NCBI GenBank assembly: GCA_947380295.1 | Contig: CANCQK010000019.1 | Span: 1-53,547, forward strand | Length of the DNA stretch: 53,547 bases | Direction of reading: 5' to 3' | Source of the DNA: Bdellovibrionales bacterium | GTDB lineage: Bacteria > Bdellovibrionota > UBA1018 | Shown: one piece after another, positions 1 through 8,713 of the stretch | How the letters are laid out: every line of letters starts with the position of its first letter | Position numbering within the stretch: position 1 is the stretch's first letter | Notes under the pieces: model-generated | The model's input: the letters and a program-made list of their open reading frames with translations, nothing else | The model's database searches: none | Told to the model about the DNA's origin: nothing | Made by a program: the position numbers and the translations under genes

Positions 1-560
1 ACTGCTCTTAAGCCTCCTGGACCTCCTGGACCTCCGCCCGCTGCTCCTGCCCTTCAACAATCTGCGGTCAGCGCTCCGGGAGCTACTACTGGTGATCAGC
101 CTGCTCCTGCTGCTGCTGCTGCTAAGAGCTTGAGCGGCGCACAACTACCAGGCAGCCGAAACCTCCTGAGTTCGACCAGCCCTCATCCTCCCATTGTTGC
201 TGCTGCTGGTGGCGGTGGTGCTGCTACTACTGCTAACCCTGCTACTGCTAATACTGCTACCCTTCAACAAACTGCGACCAGCGCTCAGGGTGCTGCTACT
301 GATCCATTTGGAGCTCTTCCTCGATCAAACGGGGTTGCCTTAGGTGGTGGCGGTATTAACTCTGCCACTACTAGCGCTGCTCCTCCTCCCGCTGCTACTG
401 CTCCGAAGCCTCCCACTGCTGCTCCGCCTCCTGTTCGTAGCGGTGTCGCTGTTACAGTTAACCCCGTACAAGCTGCTGCTCCCCCTGCTGCTCCTTCTGC
501 TGCTGGTGGAAAACGTCAAACCTTTGCCGATGTTGTTCTTGCTGCTCAAAAAGCTGCTGC
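1..560 (+). repeat. Triplet-rich low-complexity tract (GCT/CCT/ACT codons)
   Basis: The tract encodes the Ala/Pro/Thr-rich part of the partial gene at the left edge. It includes five consecutive GCT triplets at 109-123. The near-periodic triplets keep several other frames open, which explains long spurious open frames on both strands here. Confidence 0.7.
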
Positions 561-1947
561 TGGAAATGCCGGAGCTACCAGCAGCACGGGCTCCGATGGG
601 GAACCAGCAAGCCGTACAATCACGAATCGAGGCGGACCTTGCGGTACTGCAGACCAACTGGGCTACAACTGTAGTTCTGTTCAGTCGGGCGCCCAATATA
701 TGCAAACGATGGCAATGGTCGGCACATTGGGAGGCCAGGTCGCAACCCAAGTTGGCGGAGCCAATGTCATGAATAATGCCATGAGCGCAACTACTCAAGG
801 CCAACAAGACATCATGAGGCAATCTGGAGAACTCGCTAAGAACACAGGAATTGCGAGTCTATCGTTAGGCACGATCACCGCAGCAGGAGCCGCCTTGACG
901 CTTCTTAGGGCACGGAATCTCTCAAATGATGCAAAAAGCCTAGATGCGGTGAGTAGCATGCAGGCGAATGAGATGAAAAGCGGCCCAGAACAAAGGTCCT
1001 TGGGAGGATATATCACGGGTTATGCTGACCCACGGGGTGCACTCGACAAAATTAAAACAAAAGAACGCGATATTGATGCAGAACTGAATAGTAAAAACCA
1101 GGCCATTGCCAATAGCGCGGCAAATCACATTCGATCCACGGCCAGCCAAGCGGCCCAAGAAAATCGAGCAGCTGCCAGCGCTGCCATGATGCCTGGAGTC
1201 ATGATGCTCATGCAGGGACTACAGCAAATTACTTCAGGGAATATGCAGAGAATGCAAGGGCAGATGATGATCGATCAAGCCAATCGCCCAGTCCCGATTC
1301 CGACCACAGGTGGCTTTAACGTCCCCTACTCCACCAACCCGGCTGGAGGGTCAGTCGTCGCAGGCGGCCCCACTGCGATCACGGGAGACGGATCCAATCC
1401 CTCAACCCCAGATGAATCGGCAGCAACTCTGAGCTCCACCCCTCCTCCAGGGCTGGGAGATCCGATCAACCCTAATCCGCTACCGTCGGGCCCAACGGGA
1501 GGACCGGCGCCAGGGCAGTTTAACGTGGGTAATAATCAAGACCAAGGAGCACAAGGAGGCGGAGGCGCAGGAATGGGCGGAGAGTCAACAGCTCCCGCTG
1601 ACATGTCTCAATCTGGCGCCACTCAACCCACCGCCGCTCCCCAAGACGTCGCAGGAGCGAACTACGTTTCATCGGGTGCTCTAGCTCAAGGGGGTGGCAG
1701 CGGAGGCGGCCGAGGCGGAGCTCAAGACAATGGTGACATCAACATGAACAGCGCACTAGGCGCGCTTCTGGCTGGAATGAAAAAGGACGAACCAAACGAT
1801 CCAAAAACCGATATCCGATTTTTTGGGGGCGGCGATCAAAACATGAGCGCCATCCCGTACACACCTTACGGCAAAGAAGCTGATCTCATGAAGCGGGTCT
1901 CAGACCGCATTCGATTTGAGCATCAAACGGGACGCATTGGGGGATAG
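1..1947 (+). CDS. Ala/Pro-rich exported or surface protein of unknown function, 5' end missing
   Basis: The reading frame is open from base 1 and stops at 1947, so the gene begins upstream of the window. A TTG at 130 is in frame but has no ribosome site and only marks the first possible start codon of the visible part. The first ~185 visible codons are Ala/Pro/Thr-rich low complexity built mostly from GCT, CCT and ACT codons, with an internal repeat (ALQQSAVSAPGA near base 50, TLQQTATSAQGA near base 260). A Met/Gln/Ala-rich helical region follows with one hydrophobic stretch (around bases 850-905), then a Gly/Pro-rich linker and a short charged C-terminus. The next gene starts 25 bases later on the same strand and its product has a similar make-up, so the two probably form an operon. 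I do not recognise a family. That it is a real gene is clear; its function is unknown. Confidence 0.8.
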   Translation, partial: TALKPPGPPGPPPAAPALQQSAVSAPGATTGDQPAPAAAAAKSLSGAQLPGSRNLLSSTSPHPPIVAAAGGGGAATTANPATANTATLQQTATSAQGAATDPFGALPRSNGVALGGGGINSATTSAAPPPAATAPKPPTAAPPPVRSGVAVTVNPVQAAAPPAAPSAAGGKRQTFADVVLAAQKAAAGNAGATSSTGSDGEPASRTITNRGGPCGTADQLGYNCSSVQSGAQYMQTMAMVGTLGGQVATQVGGANVMNNAMSATTQGQQDIMRQSGELAKNTGIASLSLGTITAAGAALTLLRARNLSNDAKSLDAVSSMQANEMKSGPEQRSLGGYITGYADPRGALDKIKTKERDIDAELNSKNQAIANSAANHIRSTASQAAQENRAAASAAMMPGVMMLMQGLQQITSGNMQRMQGQMMIDQANRPVPIPTTGGFNVPYSTNPAGGSVVAGGPTAITGDGSNPSTPDESAATLSSTPPPGLGDPINPNPLPSGPTGGPAPGQFNVGNNQDQGAQGGGGAGMGGESTAPADMSQSGATQPTAAPQDVAGANYVSSGALAQGGGSGGGRGGAQDNGDINMNSALGALLAGMKKDEPNDPKTDIRFFGGGDQNMSAIPYTPYGKEADLMKRVSDRIRFEHQTGRIGG

Positions 1948-1972
1948 TTGTGATTATTGAGGGGGAAATGCT

Positions 1973-4114
1973 ATGAGCGAATTTAAACCTTTTTTAAAGT
2001 CCACGAGTTTAGCGACACTTCTGAGCCTGATCACCCACTTAGTTCCGACCGCCGCATTTGCAGGCGCGACCATCGACCCGGACCAAGCCTGTGATTACGT
2101 ATTAAAAGGAGGTAAGGCCGACCCACAAGCCAGCATCGTTAAATCGGGTGAAAGCTGGACTAACGATGACACGAGGCTTTGCGATGCTCTGCAAGTCAGT
2201 GGAGCCGATCCAAATTGTTCGATCACCCTCCCGCCCACAGTCACCAGTTTGGCCGGATCAATTCCTATCCCCAACGGGGATAAGTCATTATCTGACTCCT
2301 GTCGGAAATCCATGTATATCTTTGGACGCTGCCAAAACCACTTCGCTGGGCATCAGCTCGCCTACCAATGCGCTGCCTATAAAGCCAGCACTGGAGATAC
2401 CCGTAAACATGAAACTGACCTAATTGCGACTGAGTCGCTTGTCGTCGGCTTATGCACCACCGCCTGCGGCTTGAGTTTTGGGCTACCACTAACAGCAAAT
2501 GCATACAAAGTTGCTGATGCAGCCTGTACGACAGCGGGTCTAGGAGGGATGGCCGCAGAACTCGCCATGACAGAAAAAATGAAGAGTGATCCAGGCATTA
2601 AAGAATACCTCGAAGGCTCTACCTTGGGACAAACGGACGCAGATGTGGCAACCTGGGCCGATAATAATAGCGGGAATTCACTCGCAATCACTGGCGGGGT
2701 AGGTTCATTAGCCAATGCAGCTGCACTCGGCACAGAAGTCGGAATAGGCGGCATTAAGGGAGCTGCTGGCGCAGCAAGAAGCGCCGCAGGCGCTGCAAGA
2801 AGTGCCACTAGCTCCACACTGGGAGAAATCGCTGCTAAAGGCTTTGCAGACAGGGCCACTAGCGCAGCTAACGCCGCTCAGGAAGCTGCTGAGAGGTCTG
2901 CTAACGGCATCAGAGGTCTTAGAGAGACCACTCAGAATCCGCTAGCTACTAGGGCGCTCGGACAGGCGAACTTGACTCGGAACGCTGCAAGACTCGATGC
3001 CGCCAAAAAAGCTGCCGAAGAAGCCGCTAAAAACCTTGCAGAAAAAACAGCTGAGGCAACAAAAAAAGCAGCAGAAGCAGCAAGCAAGGAAGTCAGTAGA
3101 AAGTTGGCAGTTGCAGGACAAAAAGCGCAACGAGTTTTAGCATGTTCAGGTGCAGCTCTCGCAACGGCTCAGCTCGGTATGCGAATCAATGCACTCAAGC
3201 ACATCGATGACGGTGCAAACAAAGCTCGCAGAAACATCATCGCACTCTCCAGCAATCCAGGGGGAAGCGCAAATAACCAACCAGCAAATGCATCTGGCGG
3301 CGGTGGGACTGTGAATAGCGGAGGCTCAAGCCTAGGCCCGAATGCGGGCACTGGTGGCAGCAAAGCAATAACGGACCCCGGGGCAGCACCGAGCAGCGGA
3401 CCTGAAACCCATGCAGGCTCGGGTTCTGAGGCGCAAACCCATCTATCTGCAGCCACAGCATGCTTAGGGGATCCTAGTTCTCCGTGTAACACGGGAAACA
3501 CGCAACTCGACACTGCCCTACAGGATCTTGCAAAAAATCCAGAAGCTAAAAATGGACTTCTCTCCAGCCTCCCCAACCTGGACGCTGTGATGGAAGCCGC
3601 AAATCAAGGGGGCGCAGGTGCGGCGATGGCTGCAGCCACTCCTGGAGGGCTACCCGAGAATGTGGCCAATGACTTTAAAGGATTGCAGGACTTGGTCGTA
3701 AAAGAGTCACCTAAATGGGGCTTTACTGCTGGATCAGGGGGTGGCGCAGGCGGAAGCGCCTCCGGCGAAGGGAACCCTCTCGGCATGGACTTTTTAAATT
3801 TTGGGCAGAACCGTAATCCCGCGGGCGGTCAACCCACCGTAGGACTTCTTGACTTTGCAGGTGCCAAAAATGGCAAGGGTTCAGGTTACACACCTGGCGG
3901 CCTCGACATTTGGCACTCCGGCGATCCTAAGGTTTCGATTTTCCAAATCATCTCATCTCGAATGGGTCAGGCCTCTCAACTCGTCGATCAAGTAGAATGG
4001 AGTAGCCCCCTCAATCGCGCCGTGCATGGGCTGAGAAACGTACCCACGGGAAACATTTCGCAAAAGGGAACCCCTCCAATGCGGCCTCCTCATCCCCTGA
4101 TTCTCCCACGGTGA
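1973..4114 (+). CDS. Secreted Ala-rich coiled-coil protein of unknown function
   Basis: 713 residues. The start at 1973 follows GAGGGGG; the ATG five bases earlier meets TGA two codons later and cannot be used. Residues 1-30 form a signal peptide ending AAFA before GA. The exported part begins with a Cys-containing domain (about residues 35-190), then small-residue-rich hydrophobic segments. A long Ala/Lys/Glu helix with a coiled-coil look follows (about 270-400), then Gly/Ser/Asn-rich linkers. The C-terminus ends in a short motif (SIFQIISSR) reminiscent of the end of the preceding protein (DLMKRVSDR). It lies 25 bases downstream of that gene and is probably co-transcribed and functionally linked. 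No enzyme motif is visible and no family is recognised. Likely a periplasmic or surface structural protein; that is inference. Confidence 0.8.
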   Translation: MSEFKPFLKSTSLATLLSLITHLVPTAAFAGATIDPDQACDYVLKGGKADPQASIVKSGESWTNDDTRLCDALQVSGADPNCSITLPPTVTSLAGSIPIPNGDKSLSDSCRKSMYIFGRCQNHFAGHQLAYQCAAYKASTGDTRKHETDLIATESLVVGLCTTACGLSFGLPLTANAYKVADAACTTAGLGGMAAELAMTEKMKSDPGIKEYLEGSTLGQTDADVATWADNNSGNSLAITGGVGSLANAAALGTEVGIGGIKGAAGAARSAAGAARSATSSTLGEIAAKGFADRATSAANAAQEAAERSANGIRGLRETTQNPLATRALGQANLTRNAARLDAAKKAAEEAAKNLAEKTAEATKKAAEAASKEVSRKLAVAGQKAQRVLACSGAALATAQLGMRINALKHIDDGANKARRNIIALSSNPGGSANNQPANASGGGGTVNSGGSSLGPNAGTGGSKAITDPGAAPSSGPETHAGSGSEAQTHLSAATACLGDPSSPCNTGNTQLDTALQDLAKNPEAKNGLLSSLPNLDAVMEAANQGGAGAAMAAATPGGLPENVANDFKGLQDLVVKESPKWGFTAGSGGGAGGSASGEGNPLGMDFLNFGQNRNPAGGQPTVGLLDFAGAKNGKGSGYTPGGLDIWHSGDPKVSIFQIISSRMGQASQLVDQVEWSSPLNRAVHGLRNVPTGNISQKGTPPMRPPHPLILPR

Positions 4115-4131
4115 GCTTCTCCGTCATTTTT

Positions 4132-4542
4132 TTAGGCAGCGAGATCTAGATCGTGACAATAAGTCACCTTCGGCATTTTGATAACAATTCGTCGATAATC
4201 AAATGCAAGCTTAGGAGCTTTTGACCCATTTTTACCGCCTGTCTTCTCTAAAACAATAAAACCCATGGCTTCTAGGGCAGTGCAGTCTCGTTGGACGTTA
4301 CCAAAATCACGCTCCAGTACTTGGGCTAGTTGATAAATGGAAGAGGGCCTTTGGCTAATAATTGCGGCCAGAATTGCAATCTTTTGTTCGGTCATGAACT
4401 TTTGATAATCTACGACCGAGTTGAATAAAACCACGCTCTTCTCTCCGATACTAACCTGACGAGTTTTTAAAGCCGTTTGGGTGCGAGCCTTGAAAGCGGC
4501 CCACTTTTCAAACTGTATGTAGAGTGATCTATTTCTTTTCAT
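4132..4542 (-). CDS. tumA: TumA-like antitoxin, winged-helix DNA-binding protein
   Basis: 136 residues. The middle (about residues 55-105) reads as a winged helix-turn-helix: an IxQRPSSIYQLAQVLERDF-type recognition region, then AMGFIVLEKTGG as the wing. This is the layout of the HVO_A0114-like putative DNA-binding proteins that accompany TumE-family toxins. The gene overlaps the 3' end of the toxin-like gene by 14 bases on the same strand, typical of translational coupling in a toxin-antitoxin pair. It would be expected to neutralise the toxin and repress the shared promoter; that is family knowledge, not visible here. The alternative is a stand-alone transcription regulator. Confidence 0.7.
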   Translation of the reverse strand: MKRNRSLYIQFEKWAAFKARTQTALKTRQVSIGEKSVVLFNSVVDYQKFMTEQKIAILAAIISQRPSSIYQLAQVLERDFGNVQRDCTALEAMGFIVLEKTGGKNGSKAPKLAFDYRRIVIKMPKVTYCHDLDLAA

Positions 4543-4807
4543 TCTCCAAAATCCTTTCTACCTCTTCATAGAAGATTGCAAGAGCCGCATTATAGTCAAC
4601 TACCGACAGACCGACTCGAACATCTTTGTCATCTGGCAGAGCTGTGTGCATGTGGAAACCAAAAGGCTCGTGATTGTCCACGAGAAGCCTGGGAAGGTTC
4701 CGCTCCGCGTCAATCAATACAAACTTAGCCTTTACTGCATCGGGGAACTTCTCACTTATGGGCACCTGAAAAACTGTTAAAATAACTCGGCATCGAGCTC
4801 TCAGCAA
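4529..4807 (-). CDS. tumE: TumE-family (DUF6516) toxin-like protein, possibly N-terminally truncated
   Basis: 92 residues from a TTG at 4807. The core LLVDNHEPFGFHMH followed by a VVDYNAALAIFYEEVERIL helix matches the TumE family of small toxins. In frame there is a stop (TAG) three codons before the TTG, so no longer N-terminus is available; many relatives are somewhat longer. Just upstream, on the other strand, lies a decayed ATPase gene, so a deletion joint may have removed the original start. No good ribosome site precedes the TTG. It may be a degraded or weakly expressed toxin. The pairing with the overlapping winged-helix gene supports the assignment. Confidence 0.65.
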   Translation of the reverse strand: MLRARCRVILTVFQVPISEKFPDAVKAKFVLIDAERNLPRLLVDNHEPFGFHMHTALPDDKDVRVGLSVVDYNAALAIFYEEVERILENEKK

Positions 4808-4861
4808 AAACCGCAGCTATTGTGCGGATTTTCTTTGAAATCTCGTATAAGAGTTGCGACT

Positions 4862-5090
4862 TTTAAAGCAATTGTCATTGATGAGATCCAAAAACTCCAT
4901 CACCTCTTAATCGACCAATCTAATCAACGAAAGTCACCTTTCAGGCCTAAAGGCGATCGAAAAAGAGCATCAATTTAAGCGCAAAATTTTGATCTCGCAA
5001 GACTCTCACTACAGACGGGTCGGAGAGATTGAAATCTTCCCCTATCTTTTATTTATAGAAAAACTCTGGGCCGGAGAAATACTCGCCTAG
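4862..5090 (+). pseudogene. Remnant of an AAA_14/DUF4143-type ATPase
   Basis: Two pieces are readable. In one frame (from 4868) comes a Walker-B-like stretch, AIVIDEIQKLHHLL, where this family has VIDEIQ. In another frame (about 4915-5090) comes the family's characteristic C-terminus: HLSGLKAIEKEH, then KRKILISQDSHYRR, then EIEIFPYLLFIEKLWAGEIL and a TAG stop. The several hundred residues that should separate them are missing and the frames differ, so this is a deleted, frameshifted relic. It fills most of the gap between the TumE-like gene and tRNA-Ala. Identification rests on my reading of the motifs, without a search. Confidence 0.6.
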
Positions 5091-5172
5091 ATCGACAAAA
5101 CCATGAAGGGAACAAAAACTCAGTTGCAAAACGAAGGCTTTGGGATTATTAAAGTGGCTCTCGGTGATTCAT

Positions 5173-5276
5173 CCGAAGGCTGAGTGGGGCTTTAGCTCAG
5201 TTGGTAGAGCGCTTCCATGGCATGGAAGAGGTCAGCGGTTCGACCCCGCTAAGCTCCACTGAGCCTTCGGGTTTTT
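5173..5276 (+). terminator. Inverted repeat flanking tRNA-Ala, with T-run
   Basis: Bases 5173-5187 pair with 5256-5270 with a single mismatch, in register with the acceptor stem, and are followed by five T (5272-5276). The right arm plus T-run can serve as a Rho-independent terminator for the tRNA transcript, with the tRNA itself as the loop. Confidence 0.6.
5186..5258 (+). tRNA. tRNA-Ala, anticodon GGC
   Basis: A 73-nt cloverleaf. The acceptor stem GGGGCTT pairs with AAGCTCC, the D-arm contains AGCTCAGTTGGTAGAGC, the anticodon stem CTTCC/GGAAG encloses the loop ATGGCAT (anticodon GGC), and the T-arm contains GGTTCGACCCC. The discriminator base is A and CCA is not encoded. The acceptor helix continues outward in register into flanking inverted repeats. 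Confidence 0.97.
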
Positions 5277-5302
5277 AAAGATCACTCTGTATCAACGGCA
5301 GA

Positions 5303-7549
5303 CTACCGCCGCACCCGAACTCTCAAACCACCCCGAACTTGATTCATCAGCTGAGGCACTACCTCTGCGTCCTGCAAAAGGGTCTGGACCCAGCTTGCGC
5401 CCCCGCCCTGAAACTCCTGATCAACAGCCACTCGTGACAACGCACCCGCAACCAGGGCAGCCGCAAGATCTGCTGAAGTTTCAGTCGACACCCCCCCGCG
5501 AGGCTCAGCTACCGGAAGATTTTGTCCGGGCGCTGCGAGCTGGACGTCAAATTTCCCATAATTTGAAGACTTCGATCCACTTTGAACGATTCGATCCTTG
5601 GAATCCACGCCAGCGACCACCAGCAATTGCTCCATCTGCCCTGACTGAGCCGAGGGAAGTGAAAAAACATGAGTCAAATCCCACCCTCCGTCCCCTGCCG
5701 AGGCGACTACCGCTACCCCATTCCGTCGAGCGTATTCAAGTCCTTGGATCAACGCCTGCGAATTGACCGAGGTACTCCATCCACATAAAATGACATGAGC
5801 CCCATGATCAACGGCATATTTAAATGCAGCATAGAGACTAGCAGAAGTTGTAACCCCCCAGGGATTAAATGCCTTCAAGGGCATGATCTTTACTGAGGGC
5901 GAGACATTCACGACTAGACTCGCAAGCTGAGTGCCGTGAGCATGATCATCATAGGGGTGTGAATCATTAGAAATAAAATCCCAACCATAGCGGTCTCGAT
6001 CAGTCTGATCAAAACTCCAAGGACTTGGATTGAGCCATAACGCCGAGTGAAGGAGTGGGTGGTTATAATCCACTCCTGTGTCAATCACCGCCACCACCGG
6101 CGTTCCAGGCTTCATGGGCGGAACCTGATCCAGACCCATCTGTCTGCGCCAACGATCCGAATTTCCCGCGAGCGTCGTAGGTCCAAGATCTGGAGTCCGA
6201 TGATACTTTTGGTCATAGGCAAAATACCGATAAACCCGGTAAGCAAGAAAAACAAAATCAGTGAGGCTTTTAGTAAATGCTTGAGCCTCTGTTAAAATTG
6301 GTTGCCACTGTCCAGCCTGATCGATCGACGGCAAGTTGGCTTTAGATAAGTTTTGAGAAGGAAGTCGAACGGCACTCACCGACGCTGGTTCTGAAGCATC
6401 TCGACTCAATGCAAACGTGCGAGCCTGAGGAGGCTTCGGGGTCGGAATCGAATCCACCTGCCTTACAAATGAACCCAGAACCACCGAACGTAGGTCACCG
6501 GCCACAACGCGACCTTCGGACCCACTCGCACCGCTTGCGACCACTTGCACCACGACCTCTGGATGATCAGAGACGGCATATAAAATTCCAACTGGTATTT
6601 TAGAATCTGGTCCAGTCCCCAGGAGCACCGTGCCATCTGAAGTCAGACCATCCACCCGAGCAACGAGTGGGGTCTTGCCCAAGATTCTCTCAACCGTATT
6701 TAAACTTGAATCGATCGATCGATTCACGACCTGCACCATGGCATCTTTACGCGCGGCCATGATGCCGACACTATAGCCCTGATAAGCACCCGAAGCGTCA
6801 AAGAAAAATCCTTTCCCCTGAACCGCAATATCGTGAAACTCTGAGGAGTTCGAGCCACCTGAAAGCTCCACCGGAAACGAAAGATGAATTCGCAATCTCA
6901 GCTCTGAGTGATACTCAGCATATTTCACAGTCAACCAAGCAAAAAGAAAATTAAGACTAAAACCATCTCCCAAATCTAGACCTGATCTGCGGTCAAACGG
7001 CGCGTTACCTTGATTACCAAATGACGAGCCAAACCAACTCGCCTCAAGGGAGTTGGGCCTCAGAGGAAACTCATTTTTTGTATTGGAGGTATCAGCAGCG
7101 TTAAAAGGCGTGGTGAAATGCTCGTCAAACCCATAAAACATTCGATCGCCGCGCGATCCTGCCAGAAACGTCAATGCCCGAACCTCAACTCTAACTGACG
7201 CAGCAGGAGTCACGGAACCGTCCCAAAAGTAATTTGGATTACCTGTCTTCACTTGCTCTCTCGCTTGGCCCTGACTCTTCAAAAGAGGAAAAGGATCTGG
7301 CATCGTCACCAGGAATCGTTCCGATTTTGCAAGCCTCGTAGCCAGTTGACTTTCAAAGTCTTCGCCAAAAGGGTGAAACGTCCCATCAGGCATCTCAATA
7401 CTGACCTTCTGCACCTCTCTCAACTCAATCACTTTTTTACCATTGACCGGCTCATCTCCACTCGAGCGTTTCTTGGCTGCGCCCCAGGCCGGGGGCACCA
7501 TCAAGATGAGCCCGAAAAGAGTGAAACGAACGAGTGAACGCGCCCTCAA
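5303..7549 (-). CDS. Exported subtilisin-family (S8) serine protease with an N-terminal accessory domain
   Basis: 748 residues. The TTG start overlaps the stop of the upstream gene (TTGA), indicating translational coupling. Residues 1-24 are a signal peptide (LVRFTLFGLILMVPPAWGA). About residues 30-370 form a beta-rich domain resembling the whole product of the upstream gene. The S8 catalytic domain covers about 480-740: Asp490 in AVIDTGVD, His538 in HAHGTQLA, Ser692 in TETSADLAAAL. The serine motif is divergent from the usual GTSMAxP. The oxyanion-hole position, normally Asn in AAGN, reads Asp620 (ASAGDGG), a substitution known in the convertase PC2. It probably acts in the periplasm or on the surface. 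The substrate is unknown, and the accessory domain may serve for localisation or as a propeptide. Confidence 0.85.
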   Translation of the reverse strand: MRARSLVRFTLFGLILMVPPAWGAAKKRSSGDEPVNGKKVIELREVQKVSIEMPDGTFHPFGEDFESQLATRLAKSERFLVTMPDPFPLLKSQGQAREQVKTGNPNYFWDGSVTPAASVRVEVRALTFLAGSRGDRMFYGFDEHFTTPFNAADTSNTKNEFPLRPNSLEASWFGSSFGNQGNAPFDRRSGLDLGDGFSLNFLFAWLTVKYAEYHSELRLRIHLSFPVELSGGSNSSEFHDIAVQGKGFFFDASGAYQGYSVGIMAARKDAMVQVVNRSIDSSLNTVERILGKTPLVARVDGLTSDGTVLLGTGPDSKIPVGILYAVSDHPEVVVQVVASGASGSEGRVVAGDLRSVVLGSFVRQVDSIPTPKPPQARTFALSRDASEPASVSAVRLPSQNLSKANLPSIDQAGQWQPILTEAQAFTKSLTDFVFLAYRVYRYFAYDQKYHRTPDLGPTTLAGNSDRWRRQMGLDQVPPMKPGTPVVAVIDTGVDYNHPLLHSALWLNPSPWSFDQTDRDRYGWDFISNDSHPYDDHAHGTQLASLVVNVSPSVKIMPLKAFNPWGVTTSASLYAAFKYAVDHGAHVILCGWSTSVNSQALIQGLEYARRNGVAVVASAGDGGWDLTHVFSLPSAQSGQMEQLLVVAGVDSKDRIVQSGSKSSNYGKFDVQLAAPGQNLPVAEPRGGVSTETSADLAAALVAGALSRVAVDQEFQGGGASWVQTLLQDAEVVPQLMNQVRGGLRVRVRR

Positions 7550-8562
7550 GGAATGGCTCCCACATGGATCATCACAAGGTCACCCGGCTGGATTGGGTCC
7601 CCTGAGGAAGACGAAAATCCACTTCGACTCCCGACGATCTTGTCTACTTGGGCGACACTGGAAACTGCGTTGACCGCAGTCGTGTGAGCATAGGCAAGAA
7701 CTTGAAAAACCTGGCAGGCATCCACATGAAATCCTTGCGAGGGTGCGTAGATCTCAAACACTTGATTCACTCCAATTTGAGATTGATTGCCCGCATCGAA
7801 AATCAGGAGCTGCGTTGCAGGAATGTATTCACGCACTGTCGCTTGCCAAGGGATCTCGTTCAGATGATTGGACACACCCAAGCTTGTCACACCAAGACTG
7901 ATGATTTTTCGCATAATATCCCCAAGAGGGGTATTCAACAGAAGTTGAGGTCCCAAAGAAATCATCCCGAAATCGACCTCAAGAGAGATACTCCCTCCTA
8001 CTGCAACGTGATTCGCACTCGCAGCGGCGATCGACGTACAAACCCCCTGAGAACAACTCAAAACCGCAAAGTCCATACTAATATTACCGACATTGAGCTG
8101 AGTTTTTCCAGTCACACCGGTCACCAAGGGGATCGTCCCTTGCGGATTAAACCCAATCGAAAATCCCAACTGCACCGCATCGAGTTGAAATGAACTCACG
8201 GTCGCCTTGAGTTCTAAATGGGAATCACAAGGACGCGGGGGTATGAGAGGATCGTATTCGGTCGGTGCGAAATTAGTGAGATTTGTCACTGCAGTAGTCA
8301 ACATGGATTGAAGATCTGCCTGAAAATTGGCAGGTCGACCATTAGGGAGTTGAAACACCTGCGTTCCTACCGGTAAGACCACCACAGGACGAATTGGGTT
8401 AGCCACTGATCTTTGAACCTCACAACTCACGGGTGGCGGCTTTTTCGCTGCAGCCTCCGAACTGGACTCCGTTGCAGAAAAAATGGCAAGGCAAGTCAGG
8501 GCGCCCTTCAAGCACCCAAAATACCGACCTTCGAACTCTTTCTGATGGGTGAAATGTGACAT
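7546..8562 (-). CDS. Exported beta-rich protein related to the N-terminal half of the adjacent protease
   Basis: 338 residues. ATG at 8562 is preceded by AAGGAA at suitable spacing. Residues about 18-40 are a weak hydrophobic export signal followed by AAAKKPPP. The rest is beta-rich. FQLPNGRPANFQADLQSMLTTA near residue 70 resembles IEMPDGTFHPFGEDFESQLATR near residue 55 of the downstream protease, and the C-terminal stretch (IGVNQVFEIYAP to QPGDLVMIHVG) resembles the protease's VLLGTGPDSKIPVGILYAV region. QPGDLVMI-type endings also occur in FlgT/CsgG-like envelope proteins, but the match is too short to name a family. Its four-base overlap with the protease gene suggests a partner or regulator of the protease. 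Function unknown. Confidence 0.75.
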   Translation of the reverse strand: MSHFTHQKEFEGRYFGCLKGALTCLAIFSATESSSEAAAKKPPPVSCEVQRSVANPIRPVVVLPVGTQVFQLPNGRPANFQADLQSMLTTAVTNLTNFAPTEYDPLIPPRPCDSHLELKATVSSFQLDAVQLGFSIGFNPQGTIPLVTGVTGKTQLNVGNISMDFAVLSCSQGVCTSIAAASANHVAVGGSISLEVDFGMISLGPQLLLNTPLGDIMRKIISLGVTSLGVSNHLNEIPWQATVREYIPATQLLIFDAGNQSQIGVNQVFEIYAPSQGFHVDACQVFQVLAYAHTTAVNAVSSVAQVDKIVGSRSGFSSSSGDPIQPGDLVMIHVGAIP

Positions 8563-8713
8563 AGCCTATTTCCTTACTAATTTAGTCAACTACTAGTTTT
8601 AAATCTATCATGAAGCATTTTTCTGGGTTTTCAATATAATTATTGAATAATTCATATTTTTAAATAACTCAGTGCGTTAGAAAAGATCAGTAAAAGACCG
8701 AGGATTAATAATC

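Noticed and set aside
340..822. Long open frames in other frames and on the minus strand
   Set aside because: They mirror the triplet-rich coding tract (poly-Leu and poly-Ser shadows) and have no start signals.
5686..5694. CTCCGTCCC inside the protease gene
   Set aside because: A chance match; it encodes part of the conserved SAGDGG region and has no flanking similarity to the repeat family.
5395..8193. Plus-strand open frames across the protease operon
   Set aside because: Antisense to well-supported minus-strand genes, with no ribosome sites or recognisable products.
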